Shown piece by piece: positions 28,901-41,143 of a stretch of 64,000 nt of DNA. A model generated the notes under the pieces. The model had not been told where the DNA came from and ran no database searches. It worked only from the letters and a program-made list of their open reading frames with translations. Numbering within the stretch: the stretch's first letter is position 1; each line of letters starts with the position of its first letter. This DNA comes from Parapristionchus giblindavisi (lineage: Eukaryota; Nematoda; Chromadorea; Rhabditida; Diplogasteridae). The stretch covers positions 1,612,001 through 1,676,000 of the forward strand of contig CALSFV010000002.1 of NCBI GenBank assembly GCA_943737045.1. The letters are read 5' to 3'. A program made the position numbers and the translations under genes.

Positions 28901-31900
28901 CGGTTTCAGCGAGTAAAGATCAAAGTACAAAGATCAAAGATCAAAGTTTAGCAACAGTTTAAAAACTTTTGTGAGAATCTCTAATATGCATTGGTGCATT
29001 GAAAACACGAGATTTCATCAATAGAGGCCCAGGGACGAGAGCAGTGAGAGAGAAATCGCAAGAGCAAGAGCAAGAGCACACACGGAGTAGGTCTGAAAGG
29101 AATCGAAACTAAACCAAAATAAGGGAAATAAATATATGATACATTGCAAAGCTGCTTGCACAGGAACCAGAATTTTAGAAAACCTGCCCTCTGAACGGTA
29201 CTGTCTCAAAATCAGCCCTTTCAAAAACATTTGTTTTTCATACCTTGAGGCCGAATGAGAGTTATGACTACCATAATCTGTGAATGAACATCGCTTACCA
29301 TTAGCATCATTTTGGCGCTTAGAAAGTTTCGTTAGCACATCTAGAAGCTGAGTTTTAAATTTTGGAGTTTTTAATTTTTTTGGGAGTCGGATCCATATCA
29401 GATTTTTTTCCTGCGCAGCTATAGTAGATGTCTCCACTCTCACAATGTTTCAGAAGAACAGGACTTTTCACTAAAGAAATGGAAATTTTCAAAAAAAAAG
29501 TGTACTTCGATTGCGTCATAACCACGCAAAATCTAACTAAGATAATTGCACCACCACATCATAGTAATATTCTATGATAAATTCTGTACATTGGTTCAAA
29601 AGATCAGCGTGATTGCTTTCCTGGATCAAAAGTTATAAAAATTTTTTTTTAAAAAACGTCTCATCACTTTACGCCGATACTGTAGCTGGATAAGAACCGG
29701 GAAAAGGCGAGAGACAACTGTTATTCCAGAGGAAGTGTTGAGAAACTAGCACCCCGTGTACAAGTATTATGTCGCTCTTTTTCTTAAAGAAAATGATGGT
29801 AAAACCAGTGCGCATAACATATAAAAAAATTACGCTGATTGGTTGCATACAAGCAAAGTACATGATAAAATGTACTTTTTGGTTTACTTTTGCGCGTGTT
29901 TTACTGTATATAGTGAGCGATTCCCGCACTTTCCAGAAAGGTTTCAATGGCAGTGGTATTCGTATCTCATGTGAACCAAATCGAATTGAACGATTCATTC
30001 TGGCAGCAACTCGAATTCATCGATCTATCGGAGTGCTCAATTCATTGTGATATTTTGAAAATCGCTCGATTGTTCAAAAACCTTCGAATGATATCCGTAG
30101 TGGGTGAGTTAAAAAAGTGTAAGGATGCACGGCACTACTTCAGAATAGGGTACCAGTCCAAAATAATAGTATAAATGTCTAATTTAAACGCTCTTTCATT
30201 GCTGTTTATTTCATTTTTCATATCATTTTCGACTTGCCCGGTGTTCTGGTACCCTATTCTGAAGTAGTGCCAAAAAAAAAATTTACAACCCCTGGTAGTA
30301 CCCATTTTTGCACCTATTGATGTGATTTTTAGAGGCGGATCATAATCCGCAAGACGTGTATAATCTGAGAGCGGGTGTCAAAATCGCCAGTTCCAAGATT
30401 CCTTCGTGTTGGCTCAACGCCGTCTCACTGTATCAAAACAAATACAACTCCGGTTTCCCCGTTGATGCGTACACCTGGTTACGGCGGCTCCTGCAGGTAA
30501 CCGCCTCCGCTCCGCCAACTCTGGTATTTCGAAACTTAAAGTCTACTTAAAGTTTTCACTTGAAGTAGACTTGTAAGTCTACTTAAAGTGGCACCCTTAA
30601 AGTTAAACGTGAGTCTACTTTAAGTGGTGTGATATACTGTAATGCATTTCGTCAAATGTTCTTTCACTTTAAGTAGACTTAAAGTCTACTTCAAGTCTGT
30701 GACGTAGTTTAAGACACCGGCTCGGTAAGATTCGAGGGTTGAGCCAGTGACCCCGGACATCGACCTCACCGATTTGGCTCAAAATTTTTCTGTGGATACC
30801 CCCCATCGCCCCCCCCCCCATCACAAAATGGGTTCATTTGGGCTGGGTCCTTGAAACATAAATGTGGCGGGTTCTCGAAATTTGAATACTCGATTTTCAC
30901 CAAAAAAAGTGGAGCGACCTAGGTTCAATGTTAGTGTCGATTAATTACAAGTATGCCTAGACAACAAAAACTCGCAATAGGACGGTTCGGATATCCGATC
31001 GCAAACTGATTTTTTACCTCCTCAAAACACATTAAAATTAATTAAAATTTTAAATTACAAAATCGCACAATTATTTTTGCCTCATCTTATAGAGCAAAAA
31101 ATTCCGCGTCGAATGAGGCTAAAAATTAAAAAATCGATAGACCCCTATTTTGAGAAAAATGGGCCTGACCATGACTCGAAAATATTTTTGTTTTCAAACC
31201 CCCTGATGTTTGTACTCATATTGAAGAGCTCGTCGAGTAGAACAACCTTCATGTTGAACGTTTTATCTGAAACTCATATACAAGAGAGTTTCACACGTTT
31301 TCCTGCAATTTTGAGTAAAACTAAAATGAAATATTTTTAAAACAAAAAAGCGCAGTCCAACTTTTGCCTCATCTTATAGAGCAAAAAATTCCGCGTCGAA
31401 AGAGTGTAAAAAATAAATAATCGATAGACCCCTATTTTGAGAAAAATGGGCCTGACCATGACTCGAAAATATTTTTGTTTTCAAACCCCCTCATGTTTGT
31501 GCTCATATTGAAGATCTTTTTGAGTAGAACAACTTTCATGTTGAACGTTTTGTCTGAAACTCATGTACAAGAGAGATACACACGATTTTGTGACCAATTT
31601 TGAGTTAAACGAAATTAAAATATTTTTTTGCAAAATCGTGTGTATCTCTCTTGTACATGAGTTTCAGACAAAACGTTCAACATGAAAGTTGTTCTACTCA
31701 AAAAGATCTTCAATATGAGCACAAACATGAGGGGGTTTGAAAACAAAAATATTTTCGAGTCATGGTCAGGCCCATTTTTCTCAAAATAGGGGTCTATCGA
31801 TTTTTTATTTTTTACACTCATTCGACGCGGAATTTTTTGCTCTATAAGATGAGGCAAAAGTTGGACTGCGCTTTTTTGTTTTAAAAATATTTCATTTTAG

Positions 31901-32707
31901 TTTTACTCAAAATTGCAGGAAAACGTGTGAAACTCTCTTGTATATGAGTTTCAGATAAAACGTTCAACATGAAGGGTGTTCTACTCGACGAGCTCTTCAA
32001 TATGAGTACAAACATGAGGGGGTTTGAAAACAAAAATATTTTCGAGTCATGGTCAGGCCCATTTTTCTCAAAATAGGGGTCTATCGATTTTTTAATTTTT
32101 AGCCTCATTCGACGCGGAATTTTTTGCTCTATAAGATAAGGCAAAAATAATTGTGCGATTTTGTAATTTAAAATTTTAATTAATTTTAATGTGTTTTGAG
32201 GAGGTAAAAAAATCAGTTTGCGATCGGATATCCGAACCGTCCTATAGCGAGTTTTTGTTGTCTAGGCATACTTGTAATTAATCGACACTAACATTGAACC
32301 TAGGTCGCTCCACTTTTTTTTGGTGAAAATCGAGTTTTCAAATTTCGAGAACCCGCCACATTCATGTTTCAAGGACCCAGCCCAAATGAATACCCATTTT
32401 GTGATGGGGGGCCATGGGATCCACAGAAAAATTTTGAGCCAAATCGGTGAGGTCGATGTCCGGCACTACCGGGAGTCTTACTGAGCAGGTGTCTTAAGTA
32501 GACTTTAAGTTTCGAAATACCAGAGAAGGCGCCAGAAAGGTGAATCATATTTTACATTTGCAGCAAGGTGATGTGCAATTTTCTGTGGAAGAATTAGATA
32601 GATGCGCTAGCATCTGCGAATTCATGAATTTGAGACATGCAGATGAGAAGATTAGGCAATATGAGGCAACCACTTTATGGATGGTTTTACTCAAGTAATT
32701 TATTATC

Positions 32708-32799
<92 letters not shown>

Positions 32800-35700
32800 G
32801 CGGATAACTTACATATTAAATTTAACTCACATGGGAATGGTTTCAACTCACCATGGAGTTATGACTAGATATACCATTCGAACCATCATGTGATTCTGTC
32901 TGACAGACAGTTGAGTCTACTTGCAACGAGCTTTTGGTATTCAAGAAAATCGATAAGGAAAGTTGAATTTCGAGTTGCAGTAGGTAAACTTAAGATTCTG
33001 TTTTCTGCTCAATGAAGAATCAATACAATAATTTTTGGAAAAAAATCTGAAATAGACCTGACCCCTGACTTTTTTTATTCCGTAAAATGTTTGCAAAAAA
33101 TTGGATGCGAGATGGGAACGAACCAAGAACCAAGATAGTACATGAACCCTATACTCGTATACAAATAAACACAGAGAGCATTTTCAGAGGCTCGAGCTGT
33201 TTAAATTACTTCGGGGTGTTCCTTTTTTTTAGATGTATGTAGTAAACTCGATGTTGCATTATTTTTGGCCGTTACAGTATGATAAATAAATATATATTTT
33301 TTCTCTTTTTTTCACACTCTCCAAACATTATAGCTTATTCATGAAAATCTTCCCGATGGTCTAATTGTATAGAAAAAAAAGGAAAAAAAAACTTTTTTCA
33401 GGGGCAACAGAATACATTATATCGGCAACCAATACTTGGGAAGGTGTATTGAGAGATATGTCAAGGGAGTGAATTTAGAGAGTCGTCCGTCTTCAATACG
33501 AAAAGAGATTGAGGTTGTAAATATTTATATTTATACAATACAAAATAATGTAATACCTTTATCACGCGCATAACCATTGGTGAGGCAATCGTTACCACTA
33601 AACGACTGAGTAGTCTGTGGTGGTAAGGTATTTATCATGCAAGGCGCAATTCTTTCTTGAATAATTCTTCGTTCATATTCTTTAGTGCAATTATTCAAGG
33701 CGTTATTCAGTATTTAAGTCGTTACCCTTCATCCTTTGCGAATACTGAATCATGAAGATTCTATAATAGAAAAATTGACAGAAATTACCCTCTCAATACT
33801 TCATCAGTAATTGCTTGATGGAAGGCATTCCATTCCTATTGGTTTCTAGGAGGGGATAATTTTACGCTGTTGATCTGAGAAGAAGATACGAATGAGAGAC
33901 TAACCGATCAATGCCGAAACAAACGCAAAGAAGGAAAATACTATCAAAACTTAGAGTATAACTATTTATTTACTTATCTATATATTTATTACTTTAATGT
34001 AGCTTCTGACACTCTTCGACAATGATGTAATATTCGATAAGGCTCTTGATTTTTATCGGATATTTGTTGTCGGACATGAGAGGATAATGAAGGATGGATC
34101 GACTGAACAAAGGTCAGAGTGTTTTTAACTAAATAAAGGGCACAACCAAAGAAACGGATTTTTCTTGATTTAGACGATTTACTAAACCATTTATTTTTAT
34201 CTTTCAGTGGTCCTATTCTCAGAATAATATCTAGATGTGCTTCTAAACTATCAATTATCGATCGGAGAAGTATACTAGAAAACATGAACCTTGAAGGATA
34301 TGTGAAAATATTTGCCGAGGTTGGTTGGAAATATAGATAACGCATGATTTGGACAAATAATCAGAGACGATGTAAACTACTCAAATGGGATTATTATGAG
34401 ACGATCCAAAAAGGCTTCGGCGCTGTGGCAACGTTACTGTATCATTTCACAAGTAAGTGAATTGATAGTTTTTGGTTTTGTTTTATGTATATCCCAAAAA
34501 TATAATATTGGAACAAGGAAATAGTGTTGGAGTACACGCTTTTGGCTATAATATTTGCAAAAACACGATATTATTGTATGGATTGTTAATTATGAATTTT
34601 CCTCAGAAGACTCTGATACCGCCTGCAAACTGTTCGTGAGATTTGGTATGCTGGAAGAGGCCTTCCGAGGGATGGAAGTTAACCAAGTGTCGGCGAAGAT
34701 CAACGTATGTGTTTACATAGATCAACGGTTCCTGCTCTACTCTTCTTATTGTGTGATCGAATTGAACTGACCTTCCATCGGTGACCATCGAGAGGACGTT
34801 TATCGTTATCACGAAGATTTGGAGAGATCCATGGTGTAGGCCTTACTCCCACGGCTGACCAGTTCCGGGTTGGGATTATCGAGTCAACCCAACCCGGAAC
34901 TGTGTTAGGGTTGCCTAATTCGGATAACCATATGCACTCTTAGAGTAACCGTGAGAGTCTAGTGAGTCAGTGTGACAATAACCGCGACGAACGGGAGGTA
35001 TGGCTGTATACGGCTGCGGATATAGAGAATATCCGTGGATTCGCATGTGACCGATAATTCAGTATATCAGGCCTGCCACGAGAGAATCGAGCTAACGACC
35101 TTTTTTAGTCATTCAATGCCAAAGCCATTTTGAACGCTTTTTTGACACGGTTATACTAATTAATTGTCTAAAATATTCGCCTCTTTTCTCTCCCATCTTT
35201 TTGCTAGTGCACTGTGGGTTCATAATTTGTAATTCTTAAAAATAAAATCCGAGTTTTTATTTTTTTTATTATTGAAGATGCTTCGATTAATCGACAACGT
35301 TTCCTATTTCGATCCATCAACACAATCGAAAGTTCTCCTGGAAATGGGCATAGAGTCTTTATTGTAAGTTTATTTTTTTATTTTTTTAAATTATGAATCT
35401 AAAAAATACCCTCCGAGGTTAGATAAATTTATTATTATTATTAAGCCTGCACCATTTCTTGACTAGATCTATACTGAAAATTAGTAATCGACTAAATGGA
35501 GCGATACCGTAGCCCTTTAATTGATATATTTCTTAAAATAATGCATTTGCTAAGCAGACCGTCTCACACTCGCACTGATCTATAAATACAAATAATTAAA
35601 TAAATAAATAATTTCAGAGACATTCTGATGCAGTCTGGAAATACAGTCAATGCAGAAGGACGCTTCCACACCGTTCACGATTCTCAGAAATTCGAAGTTG

Positions 35701-37626
35701 CTTATCTGACAGTGCGAATTTTCGTCCAAGCTCTTAATAGCGAATCTGACGCCGAGAAGAAAATGCTTTGCGAAGCAAAAATAGTATGTTGTATTGTTAA
35801 ATCTGTTAAAAAGTAACGTTCGATCTATGCTGAGAAATGAAAAATTAGTAAAAATATCATAAATATTTTGTTTTATTCAGTATAATTTTTATTTTTTTAA
35901 TATTTAAAAAAAATATTATTTAGTTATTAACCATCTGCTTGTGGCCTCGTCTCTCATATATCGTAACGAGTTATAGGTGAGTTGATACGAAAGAGTGACA
36001 ACTCTTTGTTTGACCTTGGTAAAGTGTTTAAAATCTTAACCGTAAAAATCTGATATTAATGAAATTCATACGAAGTCAAAGTCAAGACATTAGTCAAATG
36101 TATATTAACCTCACTATTGTTGATTGCTTCTGTGTCAAATTGTTAGTATTTGGCTCAAAAGTTGGAAAAGTTCTCAATAAATTGGGTAAACTTAGGTGGA
36201 TTTTCGACTTTTTTTCCCTCTGCAACTTTTCAACAAAACTTAGTGAAACACTCATGTGTAATTATCCTTTAATCTTTAAAGGTGGAGTCCCTCGAATATT
36301 TTCGCGAGACTGTGAAGACAGCAACATAGCAAAAATCATTTCACGTACCATACATAAATTATTTTATGTTATTTCAGCTATTGATCGCAAGAATCATGAA
36401 TGAATCATCTTTAGTTGTACAGGCAAAGGCGCGACATTTTGAAAGTAGAAAAGTTCAGCAATAGGTTTCGAACCCGCGGCTAACTAGTGAGATCTTTTAC
36501 CACTGCGCTACGGGATTAATGAATGGTCGTGTAAATTTCTTGCTTATCACTTGTCCCTTGCATAACAGATACGTTATGATTTTGCATAGACATTCGAGAG
36601 CCTCCATCATTAATATGTATGTTCCTAATTATCAATTCTGAAAATGCCAAATGATTCTAAAAATTTAAGGTCGTTGCCAGAGCTAATTCAGCTACTCCAC
36701 CAAACGGATCGTGTAGGGGCTCGAGCATGGGCGTTATGGACTATCGATAATATTTGTTCGTCGAGTAATGATCAACGAATATTAGGGATTGAGTAAGGCT
36801 ACATCAATTCATAAAGCGTGGATTAAAATAATTTTTTTTTCAAAACTAGCTAAATTCCTTCCTCTTTAAAGCGACACCCCAAGCTAATTTGAAACGGGCC
36901 ACACTCACTCGCTTTGTCTACGAGAGAGTATTGTCAATGCGGAATGTAAAATTATCTTGGGAAGGGGACCCACGAGTTAAAGAAGGGGACCCACGAGTTT
37001 TTCGTGACTAAATTGGCCAGGCAGAACTATAGTTTACATCTCCTTGTATACAAAAACAATTTTTTCTAAAATTTTAGATGCTCCGGAGTACCGTAATTCG
37101 GGATTAAAGTTCATTGATACTCCCAGGGAAAGGCGCGAGTATTTGAAAAAAAAAAGAAATACAAATATGTATATAGAAAATTGCAAACGGGAATCGAACC
37201 CACGTGGCGCGGTTACAAGCGCTGACTATTTACCACTGAGCCGCACGCTCTATGCATTCAACCAGTCAAATCTAATAGAGAAAGGAATGTCGCTTCCTAT
37301 GTCCCACGTTCTTCATGTCAATTGCGCAGCCCAAATCTCGTGGGTCCCCTTCTTTAAAAGCATACGTCTTTAAAGAAGAAGGAATTTAGCTAGTTTTGAA
37401 AAAAAAATTTTTAGTAGGTGCTCACCAGATGTTCAGCAAAATGAGGGATATAAATGAATCACGAAATGTTCAAAAGGTTATCAATTATTTCAGGCACCTC
37501 AAGGAGTGTACTTCCATTCCTCTTTTCGACAGAATCCTTGAGAATACTTCACATCATTCTTTACGATCAATTGTTTTACGCCTCAAGAATCTTATAGAGA
37601 TCGATAATATGACTAATAAAATGTAA
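25955..37626 (+). CDS. ZYG-11/ZER-1 family protein (LRR plus ARM-like repeats), multi-exon
   Basis: Proposed exons, all phase-compatible unless noted: 25955-26170, 26919-27012, 27060-27163, 27247-27330, 27885-28081, 29937-30103, 30333-30496, 32564-32694, 33402-33513, 34003-34112, 34208-34319, 34365-34452, 34607-34704, 35278-35363, 35618-35783, 35924-35976, about 36094-36400 (limits uncertain), 36670-36792, 37437-37626 (TAA). The first third has leucine-rich repeats (LRQLDITCCENVSDISPLK; LEFIDLSECSI); the rest is helical ARM-like, with GARAWALWTIDNICSS near the C-terminus, typical of the ZYG-11/ZER-1 family. Expected size is about 800-870 residues, like family members. Known relatives are substrate receptors of Cullin-2 E3 ubiquitin ligases; the target here is unknown. 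Introns 1, 5, 6, 7, 8 and 18 carry insertions. Exon 17 needs transcript support. Confidence 0.75.
26330..26459. mobile_element. Palindromic MITE with TGACGTCA cores, copy 1 (intron 1)
   Basis: About 130 bases. The ends are AGCCGTATGCAAGAACCG and, on the other strand, TGGCCGTATGCAAGAACCG. Inside are TGACGTCATT and AATGACGTCACATTTTCC, which pair with each other in the hairpin. Copies 2 and 3 are at 40087-40217 and 61763-61903. Confidence 0.8.
28275..29692. mobile_element. Foldback element with TA target sites, intron 5 of the zyg-11-like gene
   Basis: 1,418 bases between TA at 28273-28274 and 29693-29694. The terminal repeat is CAGTATCGGCGTAAGTGAT, and on the other strand CAGTATCGGCGTAAAGTGAT. 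Nearly the whole element is one inverted repeat (28275-28970 against 29010-29692). TA duplication and the CAGT end suggest a non-autonomous Tc1/mariner-type element. Relatives: 24985-25265, 38935-41150 and 54501-56224. Confidence 0.8.
30131..30271. mobile_element. Small MITE, intron 6 of the zyg-11-like gene
   Basis: 141 bases with perfect 26-base inverted ends beginning GGCACTACTTCAGAATAGGG. It sits between the donor at 30104 and the acceptor at 30332. Confidence 0.75.
30519..32525. mobile_element. Foldback element, CTCTGGTATTTC family, intron 7 of the zyg-11-like gene
   Basis: About 2.0 kb with ends CTCTGGTATTTCGAAACTTA on both strands, followed by AAGTCTACTT subrepeats. The centre consists of four units of about 280 bases (from about 31075, 31365, and inverted to about 31860 and 32145), each with CTTATAGAGCAAAAAATTCC. 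Bases AA flank both ends (30517-30518 and 32526-32527). Four similar frames inside are repeat shadows, not genes. The second member of the family is at 51686-56885. Confidence 0.75.
32708..32798. repeat. ATT trinucleotide microsatellite
   Basis: About 30 perfect ATT units, right after the donor of exon 8. The apparent polytyrosine frame is an artefact of the repeat. Confidence 0.95.
33585..33850. repeat. Dispersed repeat in intron 9
   Basis: Parts (TTGCTTGATGGAAGGCATTCC; ACCACTAAACGACTGA) recur inverted at 43350-43610. No coding frame; it lies between exon 9 and exon 10 of the zyg-11-like gene. Confidence 0.55.
36454..36526 (-). other. tRNA-like sequence in intron
   Basis: On the minus strand, TAGCGCAGTGGTAAAAG and GCGGGTTCGAAACCTATTGC look like D and T arms. 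The acceptor does not pair well. It shares the T-arm region with 21150-21235, so it is a tRNA-derived repeat rather than a gene. Confidence 0.45.
36981..37353. mobile_element. piggyBac-type MITE with internal tRNA-like block, intron 18 of the zyg-11-like gene
   Basis: 373 bases between TTAA at 36977-36980 and 37354-37357. Ends: AGAAGGGGACCCACGAG on both strands, the same family as 2089-2370. At 37183-37255, minus strand, there is a tRNA-like segment (GGCTCAGTGGTAAATAGTC ... GTGGGTTCGATTCCCG; a possible GTA anticodon in a seven-base loop), but its acceptor stem fails. A second partial end AAGGGGACCCACGAG precedes the left TTAA. Confidence 0.7.
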
Positions 37627-38040
37627 AGAATTGTTTGTAGTGTATTTATCTGTTATGATTATCTGGGTAATTATAAATGGGAAAGGAGATAATAGAGACC
37701 GCCAAAATAGTCGAATGAGAAAATGAGAGGAGTGAATTTTACTTCTCGAGAGGAGATTAACCGAACCTATTTCATATCGTGATATGCGAATGACTTCGAG
37801 AGGCGGCTATATATGCCTTCCAAGGTGAGTTTGGCCAAAGTCATATTAAAGTAATTGTCCGTGGCCGTGAGAGAGAATGAGAGAGCAGCCGATTGAACTT
37901 ATGTCAAGAAATTTATTTATTTATTTATTTATTTATTCTTTATTCCATCATATATATATATGTATATATGATAATAGGGTGATATGTATAAGGGAAAAAA
38001 AGGGGTAGATGGATTTCCGTCGCACAAGGCGTTTTCGGTT
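37627..38040. other. 3' flank of the zyg-11-like gene
   Basis: AT-rich, with microsatellites: TTTA units at about 37912-37938 and AT/ATGT units at about 37950-37972. No gene is seen. Confidence 0.5.
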
Positions 38041-38481
38041 TTGGCCAGTGCTCCGCATTTTTAGGGGGGCCAATAATTTGGTCGAGTGTGAAAAGTTGAG
38101 CCATTATTTTGGTGGTTGAGCCAATAATTTGGTTCGAAGTGGGGCTGTTATTTAAGTCACAAAGTTGAGCTAAACTTTTGGCTTAAATAATGGCCCAACT
38201 ACGGTAAGTCGAGCCGTTTCATCGAGAGCCGTAAAATAGGTCGGCGATGTTTGCTAATACCTTTCTTGTTTGTTCACGTCGGCATGCCCGCCATGGAAGT
38301 TTTTCAACTAAATAATGTTGTTCTCGTTGCATACTAGTTTGTATTCTACTTTTCAAAGTATTTTGCTAGTTGAGTAGGCTATAGTTGTTTTCGCTCTTTC
38401 ATTAACTGTGCTCATTAATTGTTCTTTTTCACTAATTTAGTTTGTTACAGGGAACAACAAGGGAATCTCTGCTCTCTCAAG

Positions 38482-38899
38482 ATGGACCCGTTCAATTCGA
38501 CTCTGCTAGAACAGTAAGCATCTTACTACTTATGAAATGTTAAGGGTATTTAATTGTAAGTAGTTAGTATTCATGCCAATTTAGTCGAAAGCGTTTGAGA
38601 CCGTTAATTTTTTCATGTTTCAGCGTCTTGTCGCTTCGTCCTCAAGCCGTCACCGGCGCAAAGTGGCTGGGTTAGTTTATTTTTGATTGATTTTGAAAGA
38701 TCTGACATGTTATTGATTTCTGTATCGTTACATTTGCCTTAAGTGCCTACACCGTAACCTCCTCTGCCGCGTCTCCGTCGTTACGGCGTAAGGCAAATGT
38801 AACGATTCGTTATCTATCGTTGTTTATCGATTAACTTTGTTCATTGTCCTTTGTTCAGGTGTACGTCTTCTACTACCAGTTCGCCGTCCATCACACTAG
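38482..38899 (+). CDS. Possible small three-exon gene or captured 5' gene fragment
   Basis: Exons 38482-38513, 38624-38670 and 38859-38899 have matching phases (2, then 1) and good splice sites (AACA/GTAAGC, TTTCAG/CG, CTGG/GTTAGT, TTCAG/GT). The upstream GTTACAG followed by a short leader looks like a 5' untranslated exon. The 39-residue product (MDPFNSTLLEH..., then RPQAVTGAKWLG) is not recognised. It lies inside the composite foldback and stops just before another element at 38935. It may be a gene fragment carried by the element. Intron 2 contains a small hairpin with CGTTACATTTGCCTTA ends (38726-38812). Confidence 0.3.
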
Positions 38900-39289
38900 C
38901 AGTCAACATAAGTGCCCCTGCCCGTGTAGCTGTACAGGCTATAGCCATAAAGTCGTAGGACGCTTTATTTCATTTTTTTGAAACTTGATTTAGGAAAGAT
39001 ATCAAGTTGATGTTTGAGTCAATGTGTGCACCTCATCAAGAAATACAACCATGATTTATTGGTATTATTAGATCAGTTCACTGCTGCATAATGATGACGC
39101 TTGCAGTTTTCGAACACGTATATTCTTTAGTGAAACGCCCTGTTCTTCTGAAGCGACGTCAGGCATTGGTCGAAAAGTATGTAATAAAGTACCAAGCCTG
39201 ACCGCATTTTGCGCCAAAATTTCCCAAAAATCGAAAATCCTGACTACATTTTGATAACCGATAACCGATAACCTAGCTATTCGACCTAT

Positions 39290-39965
39290 GACGTCAGGAC
39301 TGCCCAGGCGGGATATGTGAGCTGATAATAGAACTTCGCCATACGAGAAGACGAGCTGAGTTTCGAGAAAATCGAAATGCGGCTAGTCAATTTGAAAATT
39401 CGCGAGGGGTAGTGCATAAACATTGGTGAACTAATCTATCAACCTTCGATACAAAGTCCTGTGTAGTGTAGTGGATAAGGCGTCCGTGTTATCTTTTGAC
39501 TGTCACTGGTTCGATCCCTCTTGCAGGACTTTTCTTTTGCGGTTATTGTTGAAGTCAATATCAAACGTTCATGCTTCTTTGTCTGGGTAGATCGCCATCG
39601 ATCGACTTTGTTCGCTCGTTGATCCTTTTTCGAGCGCTTTGTATGTCGTTAAAAAGCATCTTATTCAACATGTCGCATGACCATCACTCAATAAGATGTG
39701 TGTTCTCTTTTCTGGCTTTCATAATCACAGCAACACGTTTTTAAAAAAAATAATAAAAGAAAAGTGCTGCTAGAGGGATCGAACCTGTGACAATCAAAAG
39801 TTAACGCGGACACCTTATTCACTACACCTCACATGTCGTTGCTTCGAAGGTTGATAGATGAGTTCACACTACCCCTCGCGAATTTTCAAAATCACTAGCC
39901 GAATTTCATATCGATTTTCTCGAAACTCAGCTCGTCTAGGCACTCCTAAAAAGAGATTCGTAATC
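39290..39965. mobile_element. Foldback with a tRNA-like block in each arm
   Basis: 39345-39430 (AGACGAGCTGAGTTTCGAG; TTCGCGAGGGGTAGTG) is inverted at 39865-39945. Inside each arm sits a tRNA-like block: 39461-39536 on the plus strand and 39770-39845 on the minus strand, both with GTGTAGTGRATAAGG and GGTTCGATCCCTCT. In the left block, the acceptor GTCCTGT pairs with GCAGGAC over seven positions (one wobble), but no normal anticodon stem forms. Confidence 0.65.
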
Positions 39966-40086
39966 ACCATCGAAAAAATATTGTAGTTATGATATTGCCT
40001 TGTCAAATGGCCAGGTAAAGTCCACAAGGTTCCCTTGTGAGACCACTATATTGTAAGGGTCAAAATGAGAGTGATATTTATCGCCA

Positions 40087-40217
40087 GTGGCCGTATGCAT
40101 GAACCGTTTTCCAGGAAGATGTGACGTCGTTAGCGTAAGCGGAGGATTTTTGGAAAACGCCTTCGCCTACGCTAATGACGCTACATTTTCCTGGAAAATG
40201 GTTCTTGCATACGGCCA
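40087..40217. mobile_element. Palindromic MITE with TGACGTC cores, copy 2
   Basis: 131 bases; ends TGGCCGTATGCATGAACCG and, on the other strand, TGGCCGTATGCAAGAACCA. The cores have decayed to GTGACGTCGTTAG and CTAATGACGCTAC. Confidence 0.8.
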
Positions 40218-41143
40218 CAGGATATAGCTCTTCATTTACCATCAGCGCATGAAATAATTTTTTTTGTGAAAAGACTGGGACCCTACCGTTCAGAATGCAT
40301 TCTAAAATAATGGTTCATACGCAGGCAGCTTCACAATTTATAAAATGCTTTCCTGATTTTGTTTTAGTTCTGATTCTTTTCAGACCCGCAGCAAACATTC
40401 AAATTCAAATTCATTTATCATATCAGACAGACTTAGGTCAAACATTCTGCCTACTCAATTTCAGCAAATAACCTTATTGTTAGACGTATGCTTTCTCTCA
40501 CGCAGCTCTCGCGCCCCTGCGCCCTTGTGATGAAATCTTATTTTTAAAGCTCCGATATATTTTAGAGGGGTTCTTGGTTAAATTGTTTTGGCTAAATCGG
40601 GTAGGTCGGGGGCCAAAGCCGACGGTTTCGCCCACGTGTGCCCACTCAGGGCGCGCTGAAAACGAGCACACCTCAGCAGAACGTTTGATGCGGCTCTGAA
40701 TGGAATCAGAACTAAACCAATTCAAGCGAAATCATTATTTGATATATTGTGAAGCTCCCTGCGTTGGAAGCATAGTTTTCGAAGACCTAAACAATTGGGC
40801 CTCAAAAGTCTTTAAAAAATTTTCGGGCTCAAATTTGCAGCCCGCTGCAGCTTGAAATCGGAGTCCGATCTTCGATTTTTTCATGGGCAGCTCTTGATGA
40901 GGTCTCCGTTATCATGATGTTTCAGAAGAACAGGACTTTTTTCACTAAAGAACTATACGCATTCGAAAAGTGTACTTCGTTTGCGTCACTGCTATGCAAC
41001 TGTAAACTAATTTAATTACACCAACCCATCATGGTTGTATTCCTTGATGAGTTGCACGCTTTGACTCAAAAGATCAGCTTGATTACTTTCCTCGAGCAAA
41101 TGTTACAAAAAAATTTTTTTTAAAGCGTCCCATGACTTTATGA

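Noticed and set aside
31077..32144. Four similar frames beginning MPHLIEQKIPRR or MPYLIEQ
   Set aside because: They are shadows of the 280-base units of a foldback element; both strands and both arms give the same frame and no domain is recognised.
32677..32868. Polytyrosine open frame
   Set aside because: It is the ATT microsatellite read in one frame; no start context or homology.
34003..34345. 118-codon minus-strand frame at 33989-34345
   Set aside because: It lies opposite exons 10 and 11 of the zyg-11-like gene, which have matching phases and splice sites; the minus frame is a shadow.
39461..39536. True tRNA gene
   Set aside because: The acceptor pairs but the anticodon stem does not form and an inverted copy lies in the other foldback arm; reported only as tRNA-like.
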